Source of the DNA: Caldilineaceae bacterium
Lineage (GTDB): Bacteria > Chloroflexota > Anaerolineae > Caldilineales > Caldilineaceae
Length of the DNA stretch: 64,000 bases
Direction of reading: 5' to 3'
NCBI GenBank assembly: GCA_020634755.1
Contig: JACKBC010000035.1
Location: 12,024-76,023 of the forward strand
Shown: one piece after another, positions 8,488 through 16,238 of the stretch
How the letters are laid out: each line of letters starts with the position of its first letter
How positions within the stretch are numbered: position 1 is the first letter of the stretch
Program-made: the position numbers and the translations under genes
Notes under the pieces: generated by a model
Told to the model about the DNA's origin: nothing
Seen by the model: only the letters and a program-made list of their open reading frames with translations
Databases searched by the model: none

Positions 8488-8574
8488 TCACGACTTATGC
8501 AGCGCCTGAGGATTGCCAAGAGTGAACCCGTTTGCATTCGACACAATTTTCGTCAAGGCTTGCGTAAGTCCTGA
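8488..8574 (+). repeat. Family B 87-bp palindromic element
   Basis: The element begins TCACGACTTATGCAGCG and ends AAGGCTTGCGTAAGTCCTGA; the ends are complementary through GACTTANGCA / TGCGTAAGTC. It is the same length and end structure as the copy at 58661-58747. Between the kinase stop and the histidine kinase start (8434-8883) this element and the promoter at 8655 are the only structures I see. Confidence 0.8.
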
Positions 8575-8654
8575 TTAATGGGAACAACTGTCATGGTACT
8601 AAAGAAATTGTTTGGTTTCTATGGGTATCGTTAGGTTTCTGATCTGTATAGCAC

Positions 8655-8683
8655 TTGACATATAAAGAGAAACGATAAATAAT
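8655..8683 (+). promoter_or_regulatory. Candidate sigma-70 promoter for the histidine kinase
   Basis: TTGACA (8655-8660), 17 bases, AATAAT (8678-8683), in an AT-rich stretch about 200 bp upstream of the kinase gene. A second possible -10 box, TATAAT, lies at about 8710 without a convincing -35 box. Confidence 0.45.
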
Positions 8684-8883
8684 TAAATTTTCAGTTAGGA
8701 TGTGGTTGTATAATGTTAGTAAACGACTGACGCAGTGCTAGTGCATCGACCATATTTTGTTTGCTGTTAGTTTCTGTATTCTATACTGTGGTTGAGATGA
8801 GAACGGGCATTTTCTATGGGCTTAACAGGCGTAATGAAGCGCCGGTTTTCATTTAGAACTGAGTATAAAGGCTTGAAAGAATC

Positions 8884-11634
8884 ATGTCTAAGCTGTTTGG
8901 TGCACCGACACAAGAGGCGTTGAATTTTGTACGCAATCAGCGCCCACTTGTTGTTTTGCTGGTAGCCGCTATTTTTGTAGAAACGGGACATTTGTGGACG
9001 TATAGCAGCGCATCGAATCTGACGACGCTTTGGGTTGTTGCTATGGGCGCGACAATAGCGGGTAGTGTTTTGGCGTTGTGGCTGCTTTATCGTAAGCATC
9101 CTATTGCGGCGCTATTCATGTTCCTCGTTGTATTCAATGTCAGCACCACATATCACCCCCTGCTGACGGCGCGTTCGCTCTTTGAAGTGATCACGGGCAT
9201 TGCCTTTGCCCTCTTTATTGTGCGGTTGACCTTTGGCCTTTCCGGCTTCCTGTTTGCCTGTGTGGCTAATGCGGTTATGTTGACCATGTTTTGGATCGGT
9301 AATCAGAGCGGTTTACTCTCGTTTCCTTTGGAATTGAACAATTTTCAAAATAGCGTCCACAATGGGTTGTGGATTGGATATGCCGCGTTGATGCTGTATG
9401 TGCTTTATAGAGCCATCAGCAAGGAGATCAACAACCATCTGTACATTCATCAACAGCTCAAGCATAACGGCATGATTGTGCAAAACGTGTCGGACGCCAT
9501 CGTTTCGTGTACCCTGCCCGATTTTAAGATCGCCAATTGGAATCGAGCCGCTGAGGAGATTTATGGGTGGTCGGCGGACGAAGTGATTGGTAAAACTTCA
9601 AGAGATGTATTCAATACCCATATTACATTGGAAGAACGTGAGCATATTTTGGTGCATGTTGCGCAGCATGGCCACTGGATTGGTGAGCTGGAGGAAACAC
9701 ACAAAGGTGGTCATTCTATTTTTGTGCGCGTTTCGTTTTCCCTGCTCAAAGATGCAACAGGTCGACCAATCGTATTGGTAGGCGTTAGCCAAGACATCAC
9801 GTTGCAAAAACAGACAGAGAAAGCACTGGAGCGGCGTGAGGCTATTTTAGAAGTTGTCCATTTCGCAGCCGAGCGCTTCCTGAAAGCACACGATTGGCGC
9901 GATCATGTTAACGAGCTTTTACACCGATTGGGGCTGGCTACCGAGGCGATGCGCGTCTGTCTGTTTGAAGACCGCATCGAGGCAGACGGCCTGCGCTGGA
10001 CCCGTGAAAGTTACACCTGGCAACGCAATGTTGAATCGCCGGAGCTGAATTCGGGCGAGATAAATTTTGACAATATGGGCCTGTCGCACTGGCGTCGGAT
10101 CTATGAAGCGGGGCAGCCGATCTCTGTGCAAATGTCGACAGCTTTGCCGGCTGAGCGTCAGTATATGGAAATGGCCGGCGTGTCTTGCAAACTGGGCGTG
10201 CCGATCTTTGTCGATCAGAAACTTTATGGCAGTCTCTGTTTAGGGCAGTTGGAAGGCCAGGACGTCTGGCAGCCCGTTGAAATGGAGGCGCTTTCGATAG
10301 CGGCCAATATTTTGGGCGCGGCTATCGAGCATCAGGCCGCATTGCGTTCTCTCTTGCAAAAGCAAAAACTTGAGGAGATCGGGTTGCTGGCCGGGGGAAT
10401 TGCCCACGATTTTAACAATTTGCTGACTGGAATTCTAAGCCAAAATTCATTGGTAGAGCGTTGCTTGGAGCCTGAAAACAGAGCGTTGAAACATGTTCAC
10501 AAAATGCGGGCCGCTGCATTGCGCGCGTCCGATTTGACGCAAAAGCTGCTGGCGTATGCCGGCAAAGGACATTTTGTATTTGAAGAAGTAGATATAAATG
10601 CGGTGATCAAAGAGACAATCGAACTAATGGATGTTTCTGTGCATCAACAGCAAACCTTGAGTTTGCTGTTAGCCCCCCAGCTACGGCCTCTTTGGGTAGA
10701 TTCGAGCCAGCTTCAGCAAGTCATATTAAATCTCTTGATAAACGCATTTGAAGCCCCCAAAAATGAGCGGCTTCAGAGGGGGAATGGTCGGTATCCTGCA
10801 AATGGTCAGCGGGCGAATGTGGTCGTGGAAACCTTTATGCGTACCATTGGCGCCAATGCCCAGGATGAATTGCAAGATTTTGTGGGGGTTGAGAATTGGA
10901 AGCCGGGGCCTTATGTGTGTCTAAAAATTCGTGATCACGGCAACGGCATGGATGCGGCCACGGTGAGCCAGATTTTTACTCCCTTCTTTAGCACAAAAGG
11001 GAGCGGTCGCGGATTAGGTCTGGCGGCCTGTTTAGGCATTGTGCGGGCTTTGGGGGGTGGTATTCGTGTAGAAAGCCAGCTCGGGATTGGATCCTCTTTT
11101 GAAGTACGCTTTCCGTGTCGTACGCTAAATATTGAGCCGCCAGATACGCCCGTAGACCGTGATGCTGCTGCAGAACCCCCAAACGCGCTGCCAATATATT
11201 CAGCATTTGAAAATGAAGCCGCCGTAAATGGCCCCCAGAACCTGGCGGCAAAATCGCAAAAAGTGCTGGTGATTGATGATGAACCGTCTATCCGAGAAAC
11301 GACCACCGACATTATGGCATTGTGCAATATGGAGGTCATGACGGCTGAAAATGGCCCCGATGGCATTGAGCTGTTTCGTCAACACTGGGCGGAACTGGCC
11401 TGCGTAATCGTGGATATGGAGATGCCGCACATGAATGGGATTGAAGTCATTCGGCGGCTCTATCAAATTGACGCCAACGCAACGATTCTACTTTCCTCCG
11501 GATATACGAAAGCGGAGATTTCCCCGCAGTTCGGTGAAGAAAAGCCGGCTGAATTTCTGCAGAAGCCTTATGACATGCACAAATTGATCGATGCTGTGCG
11601 CCAATGTACCGTTGAGCCACAAGTTGTGCACTGA
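8884..11634 (+). CDS. Membrane hybrid sensor histidine kinase with PAS, GAF and receiver domains
   Basis: The 916-residue protein starts with about six hydrophobic segments (residues 20-175), then a PAS domain (about 185-310), a GAF domain (about 320-485), a HisKA region with the phospho-acceptor His508 in GGIAHDFNNLLTGI, an ATPase domain (N box VILNLLINAFEA near 613, G box GRGLGLAACLG near 707) and a C-terminal receiver domain (about 793-912) with Asp844 in VDMEMPHMNG. It should autophosphorylate and pass phosphate within itself or on to another regulator; no separate regulator gene is adjacent. The HDFNN H-box places it with NtrB-like non-orthodox kinases. The signal is unknown. It is followed by a strong bidirectional terminator hairpin. 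Confidence 0.9.
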   Translation: MSKLFGAPTQEALNFVRNQRPLVVLLVAAIFVETGHLWTYSSASNLTTLWVVAMGATIAGSVLALWLLYRKHPIAALFMFLVVFNVSTTYHPLLTARSLFEVITGIAFALFIVRLTFGLSGFLFACVANAVMLTMFWIGNQSGLLSFPLELNNFQNSVHNGLWIGYAALMLYVLYRAISKEINNHLYIHQQLKHNGMIVQNVSDAIVSCTLPDFKIANWNRAAEEIYGWSADEVIGKTSRDVFNTHITLEEREHILVHVAQHGHWIGELEETHKGGHSIFVRVSFSLLKDATGRPIVLVGVSQDITLQKQTEKALERREAILEVVHFAAERFLKAHDWRDHVNELLHRLGLATEAMRVCLFEDRIEADGLRWTRESYTWQRNVESPELNSGEINFDNMGLSHWRRIYEAGQPISVQMSTALPAERQYMEMAGVSCKLGVPIFVDQKLYGSLCLGQLEGQDVWQPVEMEALSIAANILGAAIEHQAALRSLLQKQKLEEIGLLAGGIAHDFNNLLTGILSQNSLVERCLEPENRALKHVHKMRAAALRASDLTQKLLAYAGKGHFVFEEVDINAVIKETIELMDVSVHQQQTLSLLLAPQLRPLWVDSSQLQQVILNLLINAFEAPKNERLQRGNGRYPANGQRANVVVETFMRTIGANAQDELQDFVGVENWKPGPYVCLKIRDHGNGMDAATVSQIFTPFFSTKGSGRGLGLAACLGIVRALGGGIRVESQLGIGSSFEVRFPCRTLNIEPPDTPVDRDAAAEPPNALPIYSAFENEAAVNGPQNLAAKSQKVLVIDDEPSIRETTTDIMALCNMEVMTAENGPDGIELFRQHWAELACVIVDMEMPHMNGIEVIRRLYQIDANATILLSSGYTKAEISPQFGEEKPAEFLQKPYDMHKLIDAVRQCTVEPQVVH

Positions 11635-11829
11635 GCGTCAATTTGTGGCCTCCATACGCAAACTGAGTAGCTTGAGCGCAAAGACGCACACGCATAAAAA
11701 ATCGAACGCGGCCATTGACCAAGACACCTTTTCTTCTTCCTCCTCACAGCTCTCCCAAACCCCCATCAGGTCGGCAGACAAATTTTATCGACTATAGACG
11801 AATGGTATATACTTGCTCTATAAGTTAGC

Positions 11830-11891
11830 TATATAAAGCGAAGCCCCACCCCAGGCAACCATAAACGCTGGGTGGGGCTTCGCTTTATATA
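11830..11891. terminator. Perfect 22-bp inverted repeat, probable bidirectional terminator
   Basis: The arms at 11830-11851 and 11870-11891 are perfectly complementary over 22 bp, with GAAGCCCCACCC / GGGTGGGGCTTC as the GC core and tatataaagc / gctttatata at the base, around an 18-base loop. The A/T-rich base gives a short T run in either direction. It ends the histidine kinase transcript. The remaining DNA between 11635 and 12084 shows nothing else. Confidence 0.8.
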
Positions 11892-12084
11892 TGGTGTATA
11901 CAGGGCATATGGATTCAAAGAGATTTTACGTTAGATACGATTTGCAGAGCATCAGGAGATCGCCAGGAGTGGTGGGTGGCCAGCGGTTTTGATTTGATGC
12001 TTGCGTACGTTTTTAAGTTTCCATGATGGCTCTGTGCTACGCACAACCGCCATCATACAACTCCTAAAAGCGAAGGCCAAGGCT

Positions 12085-13383
12085 ATGGAAGAAATAAATG
12101 TGGGCTTAATTTTGTTGTGGATCGCACTCATCCTGTTTTTTGCGCGCATTTCGTTGCTCATCGAACGGTGGGGGCAGCCGCCCGTGCTGGGTGAACTGGT
12201 GGTGGGCGTCATTTTGGGCAATTTAGGCTTAGTGGGTATTCATCTGTTCCAACCCATTAGCCAAAGCGAAATTATGCGCTTTCTAGCCGAATTGGGCGTG
12301 GTGATTCTGCTCTTTCAGGTGGGGCTGGAATCTAACTTTGCCGAAATGCGCCGTGTGGGCGGGCGGGCACTGCTGGTAGCCATGGTGGGCGTCATAACGC
12401 CCTTTGTGCTGGGGACCTACGTGGTGGGGCCGTTGTTGCTACCCGGGCTGTCATTCAACACCTATCTATTTCTGGGGGCTACCCTCACGGCCACCTCGGT
12501 GGGCATTACCGCGCGCGTCTTCCAAGATCTGAACATGCTGCGTTCGCCCGAAGCGCAAATTGTGCTGGGAGCAGCCGTGATCGACGACGTCATGGGGCTG
12601 ATTATTCTGGCCGTGGTGTCGGCCATTGTGACCGCTGGGACCTTTAGCCTGCTCAGCGTGGGCATTATCACGGTAAAGGCGCTGGGCTTTTTGGTGGGGG
12701 CCATTGTCATCGGCCAGCTGGTGGCGCCGCTTTTGGGGCGCGCGCTGTCGACCATCAACACCGGCAAAGGCATGAAGCTGACGTTGGCGCTCTGTTTTGG
12801 CTTTGTGTGCGCCTACCTGGCCAGCATCATGGGGCTGGCGCCCATTGTGGGGGCTTTTGCCGCCGGTCTGGTGCTGGACCCGGTCCACTTTCGCCACTTT
12901 GAAAATCCTGAAATTGTTGACGAATTGCGCGTCCAGTTGGCGCACACCCCGCTGGAATCTAAAGACACCATTGTCGCAGTGATCGACCACCACGCCGAGC
13001 GTCACATTACCGATTTGCTGGAACCCATTGGCAATTTTTTGGTGCCCATTTTCTTTGTGCTCACCGGCATGAACGTGCAATTAGAGACGCTCTTTGACCC
13101 GCAGATTCTGTTGGTGGCTTTGGGCATCACCGTGGTGGCTTTTGCTGGCAAGGCCGTTTCGGGGCTGGTGGCGGGGCCGGTCAACAAAGCGCTTGTGGGC
13201 TGGGGCATGGCCCCGCGTGGCGAAGTGGGGCTGATATTTGCGGCTATTGGTGAACAGATGGGCGTTATTTCCGCTCAAGTGTACGGGGTGGTGATCATTG
13301 TCGTTATTCTTACCACGTTGCTCACACCCCTGATCCTTAACTGGTTGGCTGCCCGCCAATTGCGTGAACAACCTTCATTTTAA
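12085..13383 (+). CDS. CPA2-family cation:proton antiporter
   Basis: About 12-13 hydrophobic segments fill the 432-residue protein, which belongs to the Na+/H+ or K+/H+ exchanger (Kef/CPA2) membrane family. Typical features are PVLGELVVGVILGNLGL near the N-terminus and the conserved acidic pair AAVIDDVMGLIIL near residue 145, the ion-binding aspartates of the crossed helices. No TrkA-N regulatory domain follows. The frame opens at a TTG at 12001, but the extra 28 residues are not hydrophobic or conserved-looking, so I use the ATG at 12085. Which cation it carries cannot be told. Confidence 0.85.
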   Translation: MEEINVGLILLWIALILFFARISLLIERWGQPPVLGELVVGVILGNLGLVGIHLFQPISQSEIMRFLAELGVVILLFQVGLESNFAEMRRVGGRALLVAMVGVITPFVLGTYVVGPLLLPGLSFNTYLFLGATLTATSVGITARVFQDLNMLRSPEAQIVLGAAVIDDVMGLIILAVVSAIVTAGTFSLLSVGIITVKALGFLVGAIVIGQLVAPLLGRALSTINTGKGMKLTLALCFGFVCAYLASIMGLAPIVGAFAAGLVLDPVHFRHFENPEIVDELRVQLAHTPLESKDTIVAVIDHHAERHITDLLEPIGNFLVPIFFVLTGMNVQLETLFDPQILLVALGITVVAFAGKAVSGLVAGPVNKALVGWGMAPRGEVGLIFAAIGEQMGVISAQVYGVVIIVVILTTLLTPLILNWLAARQLREQPSF

Positions 13384-13389
13384 TTAAAT

Positions 13390-13468
13390 AAAATCGATTT
13401 GAAAACTATTGACAAGTAGAGCATCTTGTTGTATGATATCATTATTCTATTATTTTTAAATCGATTTT
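13390..13468 (+). promoter_or_regulatory. Near-consensus promoter framed by inverted ATCGAT boxes
   Basis: TTGACA (13409-13414) and TATGAT (13432-13437) are 17 bases apart, an almost ideal sigma-70 promoter. AAAATCGATTT (13390-13400) and its inverse AAATCGATTTT (13458-13468) lie symmetrically on either side. The arrangement suggests operators for a dimeric regulator, possibly the winged-helix protein encoded downstream at 13694. The leader between promoter and gene would be about 250 bases; I see no other feature in it. Confidence 0.6.
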
Positions 13469-13693
13469 AGATAAGTATAAAGATGCCGTAGCGGGGCTCC
13501 CGCCAGCGCTACATACGTTCGCTACATACATCGTGAAATAATGTCGGCTCAATGGGTTCTCGTGTGGTCGCCTTTCAGGAAGAGGCAGAGATAGCTTTGG
13601 CTCGCGCGAAAATGGTAGTGGCCTCTTCCTAGAAGGGAGTGCGGCCAGAATGTCAACCCCTGAGATCTAAAAGAGCCATATTGTCTTTTGGTC

Positions 13694-14269
13694 ATGCAAA
13701 ATATGGAACCCGTATCTGAGTTGTGGCTGCGTGATGTCGAAACCATCAAAGTGTTTGCCGATTCCCTGCGTTTAAAAATTATCAAGCGCATGGAAGAGCC
13801 GATTACGGTGAAACAGGTGGCGGAAGAGCTTGATATTCCGGCGGCCAAACTTTACTATCATATTAACCTGTTGCAAAAACATGGCTTGATTCAAGTCGTG
13901 GGGCACAACTTGGAAACCGGCATTGTCGAGAAGATCTACCAAGTGACGGCGCGTCAGTTTAAGCTGGTCAATCCGCTGATTGCCGGCGCTGAATTTCCAA
14001 CAGAGGCCGCCAGCGCGCTCTTTGGCAATATGCTGGCGGAAACGGCCCAGGATTTTCTGCACGCCCTGACCCAACGCGATGCCAATGAGGGTGAGCCGCC
14101 TCGCCACCCTTTTTTATCTAAGAAAGCGTTTAGATTGACCGACGCTCAGCTCACCGCACTGCATGGGCAGCTCGACGCGCTGATCCAACAGGTGACGGCG
14201 CTGGGCGCAGAAAATGCCGATCTCGATGAACCTCAATTTGAACTGACGCTTGTGTTTTACAAATCATAA
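13694..14269 (+). CDS. ArsR-like winged helix-turn-helix regulator
   Basis: The N-terminal 95 residues form a winged HTH of the ArsR/HTH_20 kind: FADSLRLKIIKRMEEPITVKQVAEELDIPAAKLYYHINLLQKHGLIQV, listed here as overlapping motifs ADSLRLKII, VKQVAEELDIP (HTH) and KLYYHINLLQKHGLI (recognition helix). The remaining 95 residues are a helical domain of unknown function. No metal-binding cysteine pair is visible, so it is probably not a metal sensor. Start ATG at 13694; an internal ATG at 13703 is possible. Autoregulation through the boxes at 13390-13468 is an inference. Confidence 0.8.
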   Translation: MQNMEPVSELWLRDVETIKVFADSLRLKIIKRMEEPITVKQVAEELDIPAAKLYYHINLLQKHGLIQVVGHNLETGIVEKIYQVTARQFKLVNPLIAGAEFPTEAASALFGNMLAETAQDFLHALTQRDANEGEPPRHPFLSKKAFRLTDAQLTALHGQLDALIQQVTALGAENADLDEPQFELTLVFYKS

Positions 14270-14330
14270 TGGCTTTTTGGGGATTTCATGCTTCGGCTGC
14301 GCTCATCAAAGCAGTGGTGGACAACAGATA

Positions 14331-14382
14331 GCCCCGGCACTTTCGACGCGATGACTCGGTAGACGAAACGAAATGCCGGGGA
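14331..14382. repeat. CCCCGGCA hairpin downstream of the regulator
   Basis: GCCCCGGCACTTTCG pairs with CGAAATGCCGGGG with one unpaired base, around about 22 bases. It may end the transcript of the regulator, although no T run follows. Confidence 0.45.
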
Positions 14383-14417
14383 CGTCAACCACATGAGATC
14401 CGGTTGAACCATCCGAA

Positions 14418-14655
14418 TCAGTAGATCGCAAGAGATAGCGTCGGATTCAGTAGGGCCATTGCGAACTTGGTAATCGCAACGCATAAATCCGGCCGCTCGC
14501 AATGAAAAGCCGCCGCTGCGGCTAAATGGCAAGCGGTTGAGACCGCCTTTCCGTGTCAGCCGCGGGTTTTAACTTTTTTATGGTAAGCGCTGGCCCTATC
14601 GAATTCAGCAATCGAGACCGACGCCTACATCGCCAACAGCATCGCGATATACTGA
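14418..14655 (+). repeat. Family A element interrupted by a 152-bp insertion
   Basis: 14418-14450 matches the left part of family A (TCAGTAGATCGCAAGAGATA, GCGTCGGATTCAG) and 14603-14655 matches the right part (ATTCAGCAATCGAGACCGAC, then CGCCTACATCGCC and GATATACTGA). The 152 bp between them begins TAGGGCCA and ends TGGCCCTA, a perfect 8-bp inverted pair, and ATTCAG is present on both sides, as a target duplicate would be. The inserted DNA carries no gene. Confidence 0.7.
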
Positions 14656-14721
14656 TAACACGACGCTGTTGCCGCATCTTGCGCTTAAAAGTGATTGCTC
14701 GCAATCCACAGGAGAAATGCC

Positions 14722-15588
14722 ATGACCCCTGCCAGTGAATATCTGCTTGTGCTTGCCCATCAAATTGCCCAGCCATACAGCCACTTGCCAACTATCCGCG
14801 CCGCCATGGTAACCGGCTCAACGGCCAAAGGTATATCGGACTACTATTCCGACCTGGATATGACCATGTATTATGCCAACGAGCTGCCGTCTGAGCGCGA
14901 GTTGGCGGCAATTCGGCAGCTGCACGGCGCCAATGAGCGCAAGTGGCTCATTGGGGATCGCAGCACAAATTCATTTGCGGAAGCGTATGATGTGCATGGC
15001 ATTGAAGTTCAGATCGGCCACACCACAATTGCCGTTTGGGAAGACACAATCGCCGAAGTGCTGGAGAAGCTCACGTGCGACGCGCCCATCCAGAAGGCGC
15101 TGGAAGGCACGCTGGCTTGCCAGGCGCTATATGGCGCCGAGTATATTGAGCGCTGGCAGGCGCAGATCGGCGCATATCCACCGGCGTTGGCCGAGGCCAT
15201 GGTTAAGAAACATCTGGCGTTTTTCCCCGTATGGGGCTTGCAGCCGCACTTCCGCACCCGCGACGCCGCCATTTGGTATCATCAGATATTGGTGGAGGCT
15301 GCGCACAATCTCATGGGCGTGTTGGCCGGGCTGAATCGCCTTTATTTCACCACGTTTCAATTTAAGCGCATGGGCTACTTTATCCATCAAATGGAAATTG
15401 CGCCCCCCAACCTGGCCGCACGGCTGGACGCTATTTTCCAACCCGACATGCCGCGCGCCATGGCCGAATTGGAGATGCTGGTGGCCGAAACGGTGGCGCT
15501 TGTGGAAAAATATATGCCCAATGTGGACACCGCCCGCGCCAAGCGCCGTCTCGGCTGGCGCATTCAGCCGTGGACGCCGGTGACGTGA
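14722..15588 (+). CDS. Nucleotidyltransferase-fold protein
   Basis: Residues 25-45 carry the Pol-beta/MNT nucleotidyltransferase signature: VTGSTAKGISDYYSDLDMTMYY, i.e. GSxxxG followed by the metal-binding DxD of SDLDMT. The remaining 230 residues are mostly helical, as in stand-alone nucleotidyltransferases such as the DUF4037 and aminoglycoside-modifying groups. It could adenylylate a small molecule or protein. The ATG at 14722 is preceded by CAGGAGA, a better choice than the TTG at 14695. The gene stands alone; the partner is unknown. Confidence 0.75.
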   Translation: MTPASEYLLVLAHQIAQPYSHLPTIRAAMVTGSTAKGISDYYSDLDMTMYYANELPSERELAAIRQLHGANERKWLIGDRSTNSFAEAYDVHGIEVQIGHTTIAVWEDTIAEVLEKLTCDAPIQKALEGTLACQALYGAEYIERWQAQIGAYPPALAEAMVKKHLAFFPVWGLQPHFRTRDAAIWYHQILVEAAHNLMGVLAGLNRLYFTTFQFKRMGYFIHQMEIAPPNLAARLDAIFQPDMPRAMAELEMLVAETVALVEKYMPNVDTARAKRRLGWRIQPWTPVT

Positions 15589-15590
15589 GG

Positions 15591-15670
15591 AAGTTGATCA
15601 ACAGATTACATAGATTACACGGATTTCAGGCTGAAAATTTTGAGAATCCGTGTAATCTGTTGATCAACTT
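15591..15670. repeat. Long AGATTACACGG hairpin between two genes
   Basis: The 20-base arms at 15591-15610 (AAGTTGATCAACAGATTACA) and 15651-15670 are perfectly complementary. Inside them a second pair, GATTACACGGATT and AATCCGTGTAATC, can also form. It begins right after the stop of the nucleotidyltransferase gene and may serve as its terminator. Confidence 0.75.
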
Positions 15671-15699
15671 TTCCTATTCCGGTTTCGAAAGGAGATCCC

Positions 15700-16050
15700 A
15701 TGATTAAGCCTGGTCACTTGGAGTTTTTTGTGGAAAATCCGCTGCACGCAAAACAATTTTATGCAGAGGCGCTGGGGTGTACGGTGACGACCGTGCAGGA
15801 GGAACAGTTTGTGTGGTTGCAATTGGGGGCGCAGGAAATTTTGCTGCGGCCGGGACCGCGGCAGGCGCCTCCGCAGGATTATGATCATTCACGCATTGGC
15901 ATGGTGCTTTATACGGATGACTTGCCGCAAGCCGTGGCGCACTTAGAGAAGCACGGCGTCACGTTTTGCGCGATGCCGGATGGCTGCTACACCTTTGCGG
16001 ACTCGGATGGAAACTGGTTTCAATTGGTGGACCCGAGCAGCCATGCGTGA
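15700..16050 (+). CDS. VOC family (glyoxalase/bleomycin-resistance fold) protein
   Basis: The 116-residue single-domain protein starts MIKPGHLEFFVENPLHAKQFYAEALG and continues with the paired beta-alpha-beta-beta-beta modules of the vicinal oxygen chelate superfamily, ending FADSDGNWFQLVDPSS. Metal-ligand candidates are the H in GHLEFF and Q of WFQLV. A strong AAAGGAGA lies 5 bases before the ATG. Substrate cannot be told for this family. It lies between two intergenic hairpins and so is probably transcribed alone. Confidence 0.8.
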   Translation: MIKPGHLEFFVENPLHAKQFYAEALGCTVTTVQEEQFVWLQLGAQEILLRPGPRQAPPQDYDHSRIGMVLYTDDLPQAVAHLEKHGVTFCAMPDGCYTFADSDGNWFQLVDPSSHA

Positions 16051-16092
16051 CTGGTTTTTCGTACGTCAGGCCTGCGGCAGCAGAAAATTGCG

Positions 16093-16165
16093 AATGGTGA
16101 ATGGCTAATTGTGAATGAGCCGTAGCTTGTAGCCAGCCTCATTCACAATTTACCATTCACTATTA
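16093..16165. repeat. GTGAATGAG word-type hairpin
   Basis: AATTGTGAATGAG (16107-16119) pairs perfectly with CTCATTCACAATT (16138-16150), and outside it AATGGTGAATGG pairs loosely with CCATTCACTATT. It lies between convergent genes and can terminate both. Confidence 0.65.
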
Positions 16166-16238
16166 AAACTTGTCTCGACCAACAATGTAACTCGCCGCGC
16201 CTCCAGAATCTGAACCAGTTCACGCACCACGCACCACG

